NCBI GenBank assembly: GCA_003669605.1
Contig: QWOP01000067.1
Coordinates: 1-32,761, forward strand
Direction of reading: 5' to 3'
DNA: 32,761 nucleotides
DNA from: Planctomycetota bacterium
GTDB taxonomy: Bacteria; Planctomycetota; Planctomycetia; Pirellulales; UBA1268
Every line of letters starts with the position of its first letter. The stretch's first letter is position 1. Shown here piece by piece: positions 16,562 to 24,770 of the stretch. Both the position numbers and the translations under genes were made by a program. Below the pieces are notes generated by a model. The model searched no databases. It was not told where the DNA came from and saw only the letters and a program-made list of their open reading frames with translations.

Positions 16562-16589
16562 GAGAAACGATCTGGGAGAAACGATCTGA
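16562..16589. repeat. 14-bp tandem duplication in a CRTAC1-type gene leader
   Basis: gagaaacgatctg is repeated at 16562 and 16576 (unit 14 bp, last base varying). It begins 7 bp upstream of the ATG at 16555. On the coding strand each unit is cagatcgtttctc, similar in layout to the triplicated caggttttctc in front of the CRTAC1-type gene at 4339. Confidence 0.93.
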
Positions 16590-16657
16590 AAGGATCAGCA
16601 ATCCAACGCCAAGGACATCCCAAGGAAACTTTGCGGACTCGCCAGAGAATACCCCAC

Positions 16658-16692
16658 AAAAAAACGGGGCCCGCCGTCTCCGGCGAGCCCCG
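16658..16692 (-). terminator. Intrinsic terminator after the DUF1559 gene
   Basis: On the minus strand CGGGGCTCGCCG (16692-16681) pairs with CGGCGGGCCCCG (16676-16665) across a 4-nt loop, with one G-U pair. It is followed by a run of seven T (16664-16658). This is a textbook rho-independent terminator about 100 bp downstream of the DUF1559 stop, and it separates that gene from the CRTAC1-type gene on the same strand. Confidence 0.9.
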
Positions 16693-16756
16693 CATGGATT
16701 GAGTTCAGAAAATAACTGTTGCAAATCGCGACGGGCAACTTTTGCCAGCCATGCTC

Positions 16757-16774
16757 ATCATGCGAATCATGCGA
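16757..16774. repeat. 9-bp tandem duplication
   Basis: atcatgcga occurs twice in tandem (16757-16765 and 16766-16774), just downstream of the DUF1559 stop codon and before its terminator. No function is evident. Confidence 0.9.
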
Positions 16775-16790
16775 AAGCACGCAACAACAT

Positions 16791-17843
16791 TTACTCGGTT
16801 TGCGACTCGCGGCCGCGGGCGGTCGCGAGGCAGTAGCGGACAAAGTGATCCTGTTGCTCGTTGTAGTAGCCTACGCTGCCGTCGGCACGGAGGGCGTGAG
16901 CACCAGCGGGATGGTTGCTGCTCCAGCCGTGGCACCGCTGGTCACCGGCCCACGACTGCCAAGCAGGGTTCGTGTTGTTAAGCGGCTTGAGCAGGCTATC
17001 GACAGTGGCGTTGGGATTGGCCCAACCACCATCTTGCTGGGGGTCGTAGTTAAACGTGCCGCCGTTGCCACCATTCCAGTGCATGTTCTCAAACACCGCT
17101 ATCGTCCGCGACGTGCCATCGACGATGTCGGAGAGTTTCCGCGGGCCCACCTGCTTGAAGACGCCGTTCATGTTGGCCTGCTCGTTCAAGCACTCGCCGT
17201 TGACCCATGGGGTGCCTTGGCCCCCCTTGCCGAAGCGTCCCTTGCCCTCGGGATCATTGAACTCTGGGATCTGGCCGCAGTCGTGCCAGCCGGTCCAGAC
17301 GTGGCCCAAGGAGCCTGTGTAGTCCGTCGCCCCCATCGTGCGGCCGCCCCAGTCGAAGTAATTGAGGGCCTGGTTCTGCCGGACTGGATCCATCGAGGTA
17401 TTCGACGGGCAGAGGAAGTTCTTCAGCGGCTTGGCAATCAACATGGCGTTGTTGACTCCGGTGGTGCTGGTGTCGTCAGAGTTCAAATTGAAATTGAACT
17501 GATTGTAGAGGGCGTTTTCCTCGATGAAGGGGAGCACCATCACTATCCACGAATAAGCACCGTTTGAGGAGAGTTTCCAGAGGCCGGCGCCAGTGGAGGT
17601 ACCAGACTGCCCGCAGATGGCCTGATCCTTGCTGTAGGGGAGCTCATCGTTCTTGGCAGAGGCGTAGTTGAGCAGCCCCAAGCCAATCTGCTTTTGGTTG
17701 TTGGAACACTTGCTGCGGCGGGCCGCCTCGCGGGCAGACTGCACGGCCGGCAGCAGAAGGCCGACGAGGGTGCCGATGATGGCGATCACCACCAGCAGCT
17801 CAACGAGCGTAAACGCCCTTGGGCGTCCGAGTTTTGTGGACAT
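16791..17843 (-). CDS. DUF1559 domain protein with type IV prepilin-like N-terminus
   Basis: 350 aa from ATG 17843, with GGAG at 8-nt spacing. The N-terminus is a type II/IV pseudopilin signal: a short basic leader, AFTLVELLVVIAIIGTLVG, with processing expected before the Phe and Glu at +5. The mature hydrophobic helix is followed by QSAREAARRSKCSNNQKQIG, the start of DUF1559. Near the C-terminus H-X9-DG is visible (His in SNHPAGAHALRADG). The family is greatly expanded in planctomycetes; function is unknown, but it is thought to be extracytoplasmic and pseudopilin-like. It is transcribed after the small lipoprotein gene, 165 bp away, and ends at a strong terminator. Confidence 0.95.
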   Translation of the reverse strand: MSTKLGRPRAFTLVELLVVIAIIGTLVGLLLPAVQSAREAARRSKCSNNQKQIGLGLLNYASAKNDELPYSKDQAICGQSGTSTGAGLWKLSSNGAYSWIVMVLPFIEENALYNQFNFNLNSDDTSTTGVNNAMLIAKPLKNFLCPSNTSMDPVRQNQALNYFDWGGRTMGATDYTGSLGHVWTGWHDCGQIPEFNDPEGKGRFGKGGQGTPWVNGECLNEQANMNGVFKQVGPRKLSDIVDGTSRTIAVFENMHWNGGNGGTFNYDPQQDGGWANPNATVDSLLKPLNNTNPAWQSWAGDQRCHGWSSNHPAGAHALRADGSVGYYNEQQDHFVRYCLATARGRESQTE

Positions 17844-17889
17844 CAGTGAATCTCCGTGAATGAAACCGATGAAAGGATACCGCGTGTAC

Positions 17890-17968
17890 GCACTGAAACC
17901 GGAAGCACTGAAACCAGTGTCAGCAGTGAAGAATCAACCATTGCAGCGAACGAATCGGATGAACGAAT
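17890..17968. repeat. Two short direct repeats between the lipoprotein and DUF1559 genes
   Basis: gcactgaaacc occurs at 17890-17900 and 17905-17915 (period 15). gaacgaat occurs at 17948-17955 and 17961-17968 (period 13). Both are in the 165-bp spacer 17844-18008, upstream of the DUF1559 start. The spacer is locally A/T-richer than its surroundings and may hold the DUF1559 promoter, but I cannot place -35/-10 boxes with confidence. Confidence 0.85.
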
Positions 17969-18008
17969 GAAAATCTCGACAAAGAGAAACCAACTGGCCA
18001 AAATTCTG

Positions 18009-18518
18009 TCACAGTTCGAGGTCGATCGTGTTCTGCCCCGACTTTACCTCCACCTCCTTCGGACTGGTGGAAGCAGACCCATACTCCTTGGGGAACGTCG
18101 CCTTGGGAACTGCCGGAGCTTTCCCACCCCCTGAATACTGAGCCATCATCGCTTCTGGTGAGCCCGGCGCGCCGCCACCGCCAGCAGCGGCATTGAGCAC
18201 GACCTTAAACTTACCCGCCACAGCCCCCTTGCCGCGCCCCTTGGTGCCGGCGCTGCTGGTGAGCTCATACCGCCCCGTCGCTGCGTCGATGCTTCCAGAC
18301 GCGATCGGCTTGTTGGTGTCGAGCGGATAGAAGGAAACCTGGACTCCGGAGGGCAACTGGCCGCCGATGGTGACTTTCCCACTCACCGGATTGAAGGCCG
18401 GGCCAGCGGGGGCACAGCCGACCACCAGACCGATGACGAGGCCGAAGGCCACCGCCATCATGCCGCTGGAGGAGACGGCTGCAAAACGATCGGGGACGCC
18501 AGACGACATCTTCGACAT
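18009..18518 (-). CDS. Small secreted lipoprotein (carboxypeptidase-regulatory-like fold)
   Basis: 169 aa from ATG 18518; a second ATG at 18509 is also possible. A hydrophobic signal ends in a good lipobox, LVVGC (Cys at about residue 35). The mature part reads as one beta-sandwich domain (NPVSGKVTIGGQ, then VQVSFYPLD and ASGSIDAATGRYELTS) of the kind annotated in planctomycetes as carboxypeptidase regulatory-like. A Gly/Ala-rich loop (AAAGGGGAPGSPE) and an ending typical of these proteins (VEVKSGQNTIDLEL) follow. Such lipoproteins are commonly next to DUF1559 genes, as here. Binding partner and role are unknown. Confidence 0.87.
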   Translation of the reverse strand: MSKMSSGVPDRFAAVSSSGMMAVAFGLVIGLVVGCAPAGPAFNPVSGKVTIGGQLPSGVQVSFYPLDTNKPIASGSIDAATGRYELTSSAGTKGRGKGAVAGKFKVVLNAAAGGGGAPGSPEAMMAQYSGGGKAPAVPKATFPKEYGSASTSPKEVEVKSGQNTIDLEL

Positions 18519-18627
18519 GGTGCGGGGGAGCCTTGCTGGACAAAGTGGCGGAATTTGAATCTCGCGAACACCAGTCTGGATGACCGGTGGGCGGATCGGT
18601 TTGGACTGTCGGATGGGGTCAGAAGAG

Positions 18628-18666
18628 AAAAAACGACCAGACAGAGGAAGTATCGTTCACGGTCGT
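18628..18666 (-). terminator. Possible intrinsic terminator after the TPR gene
   Basis: On the minus strand ACGACC (18666-18661) pairs with GGTCGT (18638-18633) over a long 22-nt loop, followed directly by six T. It lies between the stop of the membrane TPR gene (18718) and the lipoprotein start (18518). The large loop makes it weaker than the terminator at 16658. Confidence 0.4.
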
Positions 18667-18717
18667 CCGGAGACCGAAACTTTTCCGGATTCCCCGAATC
18701 ACCCACCCAGAGGAAAT

Positions 18718-20130
18718 CTAATTCCTCTCCTCCACTGGCGTCAAGGGTTTTGTACGAACGGTTCCGGTCAAAGGGTTTGTCCTGGGGCTCTTTTCCTCTC
18801 CGCTGGCAGCCGCCAAGCGACGTCGGCTGGCGATCCGATCCGCCGTGAGGCCGTCGCCGCAGCCCCGGGCGTAGTCCTCCAACTCGGTTTGTACTTCCGG
18901 CGGAATGGAGCGAACGTCGGGGAGTTCGAGGATCATTTTGCGAAGAGCCCTTCCCTTGGCAGCCAAGGCGGCCAGGCGGGCAGCCTCTGGAAGGTTCCCC
19001 TCCTTGCGAAGCACCCCGGCGAATTGGTGCTGGGTGGAGAAGTCGTAGGGGTTATGCACCAGAGCCCGACGGTAGGCCGCCGCCGCCAGATCTCCCTCCC
19101 CCTGCTGGGTGTGGACCCAGCCCTTGAACCGCCAGAACCGGTTGTCGTTCTCCGCCTCTGGCGGGCTCTGGGCCAATAACTCCGCCACCCGGTCGATGTC
19201 CCCCTTGGTGGTCGCCTTTTGGAGAAAATACGCCAGCAACTCCAGGTTGCCGGGAAACCTCTCCAAGAGTTCCGCGAGCCGTCGGTCATGCTCCTGGACC
19301 GGCGGGGCTTTTCCGTCACCGGCCGCCTCAGCGTTCCCCGTCGCCTCAGCGTCACCGGCAACGTCCTCCTCCAGCCCCTTGTTGCTCACATACCCCCGGG
19401 CCGCAGCCACCAGAAAAAGCTCGTCGTCGGGTGCCTCCTGCAACCAATGGGAATTGACCGACATCGTGTTGGAGAGCGTCAGCCAGTCGGAGCCGATGCG
19501 GTAGATGTAGGTTTCGGGAAGTTCGCACCCCAACTCGATCGCCAGGCGGGCCTCTTCGGCCAGCCGCGTTCTTTGCAGCGTGGCGGCGTAGTAAAAGCAC
19601 AGCCGCTTGCGGGCTTCGACCGCTGCCTCAAGCGACAACGAGCGCTGGGCCAGGATCCGCGCGCAGTTTGCCGCCGCTTCGTGCGGCTGACGGAGGTCAC
19701 CGAAGAGCAGGTCGGCCCGCTCGATCAGGGAGGGCACGGTCAGTGGATCACCGTCGGGGAGCCGGGCCAGCGTGTCGGCCGCTTCCTGCTTCCTTTCAAG
19801 CCCCAAGTACCCCTGCGCCAGAAACACAAGCGCCTTCGAAGCGCTCGGTGCCACTCGCAGCCAGGCCTCGGCCAAGCGAACCTCATCGCCCCACTGCTGG
19901 GCATCGCGGGCCCGGCGGCACTCGCGTTCCAGAACGACCGCCCGGCTGTCGTTCCAACCAATCACGCCATTGATGATCAGGGCCGTTATTCCCACGATTC
20001 CCAAGGCAGCAATCGCTATCCTCGCGGGAGTCCAGCGTCTCCCGGCGGAGACTGGCCTGGCGGCAGCGGGGCCGACACCGGCCGGAGCGGTGCGGGAACG
20101 ACCCCGATCGGTGCGGCGCGAGCGTGCCAT
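18718..20130 (-). CDS. Membrane-anchored TPR protein
   Basis: 470 aa from ATG 20130. The frame stays open upstream to 21441, but that stretch is antisense to the PQQ-type gene and has no methionine near the start of homology. A basic N-terminus (MARSRRTDRGRSR) precedes one membrane helix (about 33-55, IAIAALGIVGITALIINGVI). The rest is alpha-helical with TPR-like units, for example EAWLRVAPSASKALVFLAQG, AAAAYRRALVHNPYDFSTQH and LRKEGNLPEAARLAALAAKG. A low-complexity segment (DAEATGNAEAAGDGKAPP) splits the helices. It lies divergent from the secreted PQQ-type propeller gene (171-bp spacer). A scaffold role at the membrane is inferred. Confidence 0.83.
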   Translation of the reverse strand: MARSRRTDRGRSRTAPAGVGPAAARPVSAGRRWTPARIAIAALGIVGITALIINGVIGWNDSRAVVLERECRRARDAQQWGDEVRLAEAWLRVAPSASKALVFLAQGYLGLERKQEAADTLARLPDGDPLTVPSLIERADLLFGDLRQPHEAAANCARILAQRSLSLEAAVEARKRLCFYYAATLQRTRLAEEARLAIELGCELPETYIYRIGSDWLTLSNTMSVNSHWLQEAPDDELFLVAAARGYVSNKGLEEDVAGDAEATGNAEAAGDGKAPPVQEHDRRLAELLERFPGNLELLAYFLQKATTKGDIDRVAELLAQSPPEAENDNRFWRFKGWVHTQQGEGDLAAAAYRRALVHNPYDFSTQHQFAGVLRKEGNLPEAARLAALAAKGRALRKMILELPDVRSIPPEVQTELEDYARGCGDGLTADRIASRRRLAAASGEEKSPRTNPLTGTVRTKPLTPVEERN

Positions 20131-20301
20131 CGGTTGGGAAACAGGGGGCCGCGGTCGGGTGGAAGAAGAGGCACGAAGGAGGCGGAAAAACCGCCCCTCG
20201 CTGCCCGAGAATAGGCCATCCAGGAGCGGTTGTCGACGCGGCACCGCTTTCGGCTCTTGGTATTCTTCCAGAGTTGACGCCGCCCCCTGGAGACTCTGTC
20301 G

Positions 20302-21549
20302 ATGCCCCCTCGATCCACCGCAGCGATCCGCGCCCTCGTCATCGGTCTGATGGTCGGTCTGATGCTGGCCGTGCTCCCTATGACTGCCGCACGCTCCGCC
20401 GACTGGACCGAGTTTCGCGGGCCCGGCCAGCAAGGACACTCTGCTGAAACAGGCCTGCCGCTGGCTTGGAGCGAAACCGAACATGTGGCCTGGAAGACCG
20501 ACGTCCCCGGCCTCGGTTGGTCGAGCCCCGCAGTTGCTGCCGGAAAGGTATGGATCACCACCGGGGTCGATGACGGCCGCTCCCTCCGGGTCCTGAGGCT
20601 CGATGCCTCCACGGGGGCGATCGAGACAAATCTCGAAGTCTTCACGCCGGCAGAGCCGGGCTCCGTACACTCCAAAAACAGCCACGCCTCGCCGACACCA
20701 CTGATCGAGGGGGATCGGGTGTACCTCCATTTCGGCAGCCACGGGACGGCATGCTTTGCGACCGACGGCACCGAGATCTGGAAAACCAAACTGGACTACA
20801 ACCACCGCCACGGACCGGCCGGCTCCCCAGTGCTCTGCGGCGACCTGCTCGTGATCAGCTGCGACGGCACGGATGTGCAGTTTGTCGTCGGTCTCGACAA
20901 GGCCACTGGCCAGGAAGTGTGGCGGCGGCCCCGCGGCGAGGGGCGGATGGCCTACTCGACGCCGACGGTCACGGAAGTCGATGGCCGGCCCCTGCTGATC
21001 AGTTGCGGTGGCGAGTGGGTGGTGGCCTACGAGCCAGCCACGGGGGAGGAGCGGTGGCGGTTTCGCTACCCCGGCGGCTATTCCAACGTTCCCCGTCCGG
21101 TGACTGGATTCGGGCTGACGTTTGTCAGTTCGGGCTACGACACGCCGGTCTTCTACGCGCTGCGGCTCGATGGCCGGGGGGAACTCGGTGAGGACCATGT
21201 GGCCTGGAAAACCGCCAAGGCTGTGACCCGCAATTCCTCGCCGCTGCTGGTGGGGGAGGAACTCTACATGGTCAGCGACAACGGCGTGATCTCCTGCCTT
21301 GATGCCCGCACCGGAAGCGTCCACTGGCAGGAGCGACTCGGCGGCGACTGCACCGCCTCGCCGCTGTTCGCCGACGGACGGATCTACATCACCGACGAGA
21401 ACGGACTCACCAAGGTCATCGCCCCTGGCACCACCTTCCAAGAACTGGCCGTCAACCAGCTTCCTGGCAGAACCCTGGCCTCGCTGGCGGCCGCCGACGG
21501 CGCCCTCTTCCTTCGCACCGACTCAAGCCTCTACCGCCTCGACGACTGA
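20302..21549 (+). CDS. Secreted PQQ-type beta-propeller repeat protein
   Basis: 415 aa from ATG 20302, with GGAG about 10 nt upstream. A signal peptide (IRALVIGLMVGLMLAVLPMTAARSA) is cleaved near residue 34. The mature protein begins with DWTEFRGPGQQG and continues with repeated PQQ-like blades: WKTDVPGLGWSSPAV, VVGLDKATGQEVWRR, VVAYEPATGEERWRF and SCLDARTGSVHWQERL. This is the planctomycete 'outer membrane protein assembly BamB-like/PQQ-binding-like' family. Residues for binding the PQQ cofactor cannot be confirmed, and most such proteins are structural propellers rather than dehydrogenases. It is divergent from the membrane TPR gene and convergent with the esterase gene. Confidence 0.9.
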   Translation: MPPRSTAAIRALVIGLMVGLMLAVLPMTAARSADWTEFRGPGQQGHSAETGLPLAWSETEHVAWKTDVPGLGWSSPAVAAGKVWITTGVDDGRSLRVLRLDASTGAIETNLEVFTPAEPGSVHSKNSHASPTPLIEGDRVYLHFGSHGTACFATDGTEIWKTKLDYNHRHGPAGSPVLCGDLLVISCDGTDVQFVVGLDKATGQEVWRRPRGEGRMAYSTPTVTEVDGRPLLISCGGEWVVAYEPATGEERWRFRYPGGYSNVPRPVTGFGLTFVSSGYDTPVFYALRLDGRGELGEDHVAWKTAKAVTRNSSPLLVGEELYMVSDNGVISCLDARTGSVHWQERLGGDCTASPLFADGRIYITDENGLTKVIAPGTTFQELAVNQLPGRTLASLAAADGALFLRTDSSLYRLDD

Positions 21550-21585
21550 TTCGCCCCGCGGATCACCGGCGGCTGCAGAAGGCCG

Positions 21586-22485
21586 TCAGCCGGTGCGGGG
21601 GTGGCGGCAGAAGAATTCCCAGATCAGGGGATTGGCGGGGAAGGAGAGGGCGGAGCTGCCGAGATAGAACGAGTCGGGCACGCGCCCGGGCCAGGTGTGG
21701 CCGGCGCCATCGATCACGTAGAGGATCACCTCGGCCGCCGTGCCGCCACCCCAGGTCAATCTCTCGATTGCCATCCCCGCATCGCTGCAGGGCACCGGCT
21801 CCCGGATCGGTTCCGGATCGAGCCCGTTGCTCCGTACCCAGTCGAGCAGGCCTGCGAGGATCGGACGGTGGTCCGTCCGCGTCACGCTGCGGCGGCCGAT
21901 GCCCCCCTCCAGCGGCGTGAACTGATCGAGCGACCCATGGAAGTGGAGGAGGGGAACTCGTCGCGAGGGGCTGATCGTCGCCAGTGCCAGCGGTCCGGCC
22001 ACCGGTGCGATCGACGCGATCCTGTCGGCCAGCTCCGCTCCCACTCGGTAGGCCATCATGGCGCCGTTGGACATCCCCGTGGCATGGATGCGGCTGTCGT
22101 CCACAGGAAAGCGGCGAGCGAGGTCGCCCAGCAGGTCGCGGACAAAGCCCACGTCATCGCTCCCCTGATCGCGGGCCTCTCCGCAGCAATTGCCCCCATT
22201 CCAAGTCAGCATGCTCTGCCGACTCCCGCTGCCAGCCGGATAGACCACCAGCGCCTGCCCGGCCGCGGCGAGACAATCGAGCCCCGAGAAGCGGCGCATC
22301 ATGTCGGGATGACTGCGGCCCCCGTGGAACGCCAGCACCACCGGCCAGCCCCCCGGCGGCGGCTCCGCGGCAGGGCGGCAGACGACGGCCACGCGCTGTC
22401 GGTCAGCGACACGGACTTCGAGCAGTTGCTCGCTGAAATCGTCCCCCATGGAGGGCGTGAACTCGGGCTGCGGCACGTCTGGCAT
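21586..22485 (-). CDS. PHB depolymerase/LpqC-like esterase
   Basis: 299 aa from ATG 22485. This is an alpha/beta hydrolase of the COG3509 LpqC/feruloyl-esterase/PHB-depolymerase group. It has an oxyanion region LAFHGG (51-56), a nucleophile elbow GMSNG with Ser139, an acid in HGSLDQFTP and a catalytic His in GAGHTWPG. CC in GGNCCGEA (98-105) is typical of the family. No signal peptide or lipobox is visible, although many relatives are exported, so this copy may be cytosolic unless the start lies elsewhere. It converges on the PQQ-type gene with a 36-bp gap and diverges from GlgE. The substrate (polyester, feruloyl ester or other) is not decided by sequence. Confidence 0.85.
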   Translation of the reverse strand: MPDVPQPEFTPSMGDDFSEQLLEVRVADRQRVAVVCRPAAEPPPGGWPVVLAFHGGRSHPDMMRRFSGLDCLAAAGQALVVYPAGSGSRQSMLTWNGGNCCGEARDQGSDDVGFVRDLLGDLARRFPVDDSRIHATGMSNGAMMAYRVGAELADRIASIAPVAGPLALATISPSRRVPLLHFHGSLDQFTPLEGGIGRRSVTRTDHRPILAGLLDWVRSNGLDPEPIREPVPCSDAGMAIERLTWGGGTAAEVILYVIDGAGHTWPGRVPDSFYLGSSALSFPANPLIWEFFCRHPRTG

Positions 22486-22611
22486 CGCTCCTCGCGGCTG
22501 GCTGATTGGTGGAAAAAAGTCGTCCGAGATGATTTTTTACTTGGAAAACAGGCGGTTTTCTCCTCTGCTCCCCACTCGCGATCGCCTCGTGAGCGTGTCC
22601 GGCAGTCTCTT

Positions 22612-22639
22612 CCAGAGCCTGAAAGCCAGAACCTGAAAG
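22612..22639. repeat. 14-bp tandem duplication in the esterase/GlgE spacer
   Basis: ccagagcctgaaag (22612-22625) is followed directly by ccagaacctgaaag (22626-22639), with one mismatch. It is in the 254-bp spacer between the divergent esterase and glgE starts. Apart from this duplication and a Shine-Dalgarno before glgE, I see nothing else in the spacer. Confidence 0.88.
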
Positions 22640-22739
22640 TGCGGCTGACGATCGGCACTTCCTGTCGCGGTCTGTCGACGCCATTTCTACACTGCCATTC
22701 CCGGACCACATCCGGCAGTCCGGGCCACGGAGTTTCACC

Positions 22740-24770
22740 ATGACACCCCTCGCGAATTCTCTCCATCCAGAGTCCTTTCATCCGCATTCCTTGCCACCAG
22801 CCCGAGCCCCGTCGCGGGTGGTGATTGACCGGGTGGGACCGGAGGTGGACCGGGGACGATTTGCCGTCAAGCGGACCGTGGGGGAGCCATTGGTGGTGGA
22901 GGCCGACATTCTCTGCGACGGCCACGAGGAACTCGATTGCCGCCTCCGCGTCCGTGCTGGTCGCTCTGCCTCCCGCCCCGGCTCATCCTCCGGCGGATGG
23001 CTGGAGGTGCCGATGGCATGCGTGGGCAACGACCTGTGGCGGGCCGAAGTTACGCTCGATCGGATCGGCCCCTGGCAGTTTGATGTCGTCGCCCGGATCG
23101 AGGTCTACGCCACCTGGCTCCGCGACCTGGCACGGCGGACCGAGGCCGGCGAACCAGTCGCGGGGGAACGGGAGGTGGGGCGCGAGATCGTGCTGGCGGC
23201 CGCTCTGGTCGCCCCCGAGAAAGACCGTCAGGAACTGGAGTCCCTGGCCCGCGGCTTCGACGGGGACGACTGGATTCCACTCGCCTCCGCCCCGCGGCTG
23301 CGAAGCCTCGTCGCCCGATGGATGCCGCTCCCCGACGAGGTGCGCCTCGATGCCCCGCGGCCGGTGTGGGTCGACAGGCGGCGGGCCCGGGTGGGGAACT
23401 GGTATGAGGTCTTCCCCCGGTCGTGGTCCGGCGTCCCCGGCCGCCACGGCACGCTGGCCGATCTGGCCGACCGGCTCCCCTACGTGCAGCAGATGGGGTT
23501 TGACGTCCTCTACCTGACCCCCATCCATCCCATCGGCCGCTCCCACCGCAAGGGAATGAACAACGCCGTCACCGCCGTCCCCGGCGATGTCGGCAGCCCC
23601 TGGGCCATCGGCTCGGCCGACGGTGGCCACACCTCGATCCATCCCGACCTTGGAGACTTCGCCGACTTCGCAAGGCTCCGGCACCGGGCCGCGGAACTCG
23701 ACATCGAGATCGCCCTCGACCTCGCGCTCCAATGCGCCCCCGACCATCCCTGGGTGACGGAGCACCCCGAGTGGTTCCGTCACCGCCCCGACGGCTCGAT
23801 CCGCTTTGCCGAAAACCCCCCCAAGCAATACCAAGACATCGTCCCCTTCGACTTCGGCGGCAGCGCCTGGCGCGCACTGTGGGAAGCGATTGCGGACGTG
23901 GTCCGTTTCTGGGTCGGGGAGGGGGTGCGGATCTTTCGGGTCGACAATCCTCACACCAAGCCCTTCGCCTTCTGGGAGTGGCTGATCGACGAGATCCACG
24001 CCACCCACCCCGACGTGCTCTTCCTTTCCGAGGCCTTCACCCGGCCGAAGACGATGTTTCGGCTGGCGAAACTGGGATTCACGCAGTCGTACACCTACTT
24101 CACCTGGCGGACTGAAAAACGCGAGACGGCCGACTACCTCGTGGAGGTGACAACCCCGCCGGTGAACGATTTCTTCCGACCGGCCTTCTGGACCAACACC
24201 CCCGACATTCTTCATGCCACGCTGCAGACGGGAGGCCGGCCGATGTTTCAGGTCCGTCTGGCACTGGCGGCACTCTCAGTGGGCACCTGGGGGATCTATG
24301 GCCCCGCCATGGAATTGCTAGAGGCCATCCCCAGGGAAGCGGGGAGCGAGGAATACCTCGACTCCGAGAAATACCAACTCCGCCACCGTGATCTCGATGC
24401 CCCCCAGAACCTGTCCAGTTTCATCGCGCTGCTCAACCGGCTGCGCCGCCAGGAGCCGGCCCTGGCGGCCGACCGGCCGCCACGCATCCAGTCGATCGAC
24501 GACGATTGCCTGCTCGCCTGGGCCAAACACGATCCCGCCACCGGAAACACCGTGCTGGTGATCGTAAACCTCGATCCCGCAACAGCCCGCTCTGGACTGT
24601 TGTCGCTCGACCACACGGCGCTCGGTCTCGACAAGCAGCGCCCGATCGCCGTCGTCGACCTGCTCGGTGGTGCGGCCTCCACCTGGCCGGCAGACCAGCC
24701 GATCCGTCCCGTCTTCAGCGCCGCACAACCGCTGCTGGTTGTCCGCCTCTCGCCAGCGGTGGCCCCATGA
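22740..24770 (+). CDS. glgE: Alpha-1,4-glucan:maltose-1-phosphate maltosyltransferase
   Basis: 676 aa from ATG 22740, with GGAG at 8-nt spacing. A GH13 subfamily 3 enzyme of the usual length. It transfers maltosyl units from maltose 1-phosphate to alpha-glucan chains in the cytosol. The N-terminal domain (about 26-200) is followed by the catalytic barrel starting at WYEVFPRSWS (221). Candidate nucleophile Asp402 (FRVDNPHTKP), acid/base Glu431 (FLSEAFTRP) and third acid Asp489 (NTPDILH) are spaced almost as in characterised GlgE proteins. The GlgE-specific insert with QYQDIVPFDF (363-372) is present. Its stop overlaps the maltokinase ATG (ATGA), so the substrate-producing and substrate-using enzymes are translationally coupled. 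TreS and GlgB are not in the window. Confidence 0.96.
   Translation: MTPLANSLHPESFHPHSLPPARAPSRVVIDRVGPEVDRGRFAVKRTVGEPLVVEADILCDGHEELDCRLRVRAGRSASRPGSSSGGWLEVPMACVGNDLWRAEVTLDRIGPWQFDVVARIEVYATWLRDLARRTEAGEPVAGEREVGREIVLAAALVAPEKDRQELESLARGFDGDDWIPLASAPRLRSLVARWMPLPDEVRLDAPRPVWVDRRRARVGNWYEVFPRSWSGVPGRHGTLADLADRLPYVQQMGFDVLYLTPIHPIGRSHRKGMNNAVTAVPGDVGSPWAIGSADGGHTSIHPDLGDFADFARLRHRAAELDIEIALDLALQCAPDHPWVTEHPEWFRHRPDGSIRFAENPPKQYQDIVPFDFGGSAWRALWEAIADVVRFWVGEGVRIFRVDNPHTKPFAFWEWLIDEIHATHPDVLFLSEAFTRPKTMFRLAKLGFTQSYTYFTWRTEKRETADYLVEVTTPPVNDFFRPAFWTNTPDILHATLQTGGRPMFQVRLALAALSVGTWGIYGPAMELLEAIPREAGSEEYLDSEKYQLRHRDLDAPQNLSSFIALLNRLRRQEPALAADRPPRIQSIDDDCLLAWAKHDPATGNTVLVIVNLDPATARSGLLSLDHTALGLDKQRPIAVVDLLGGAASTWPADQPIRPVFSAAQPLLVVRLSPAVAP

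Noticed and set aside
18709..18728. AGAGGAA/TTCCTCT hairpin at the end of the TPR gene as a terminator
   Set aside because: Only seven A/T-rich pairs overlapping the stop codon and no following T-run; the hairpin at 18628-18666 is a better candidate.
20131..21441. N-terminal extension of the membrane TPR gene to 907 aa
   Set aside because: The extension is antisense to the PQQ-type gene, has the low-complexity composition of a shadow frame, and no upstream Met; ATG 20130 gives a normal basic start plus membrane helix.
22983..24215. 410-aa minus-strand open frame
   Set aside because: Shadow of glgE, whose catalytic residues are intact on the plus strand.
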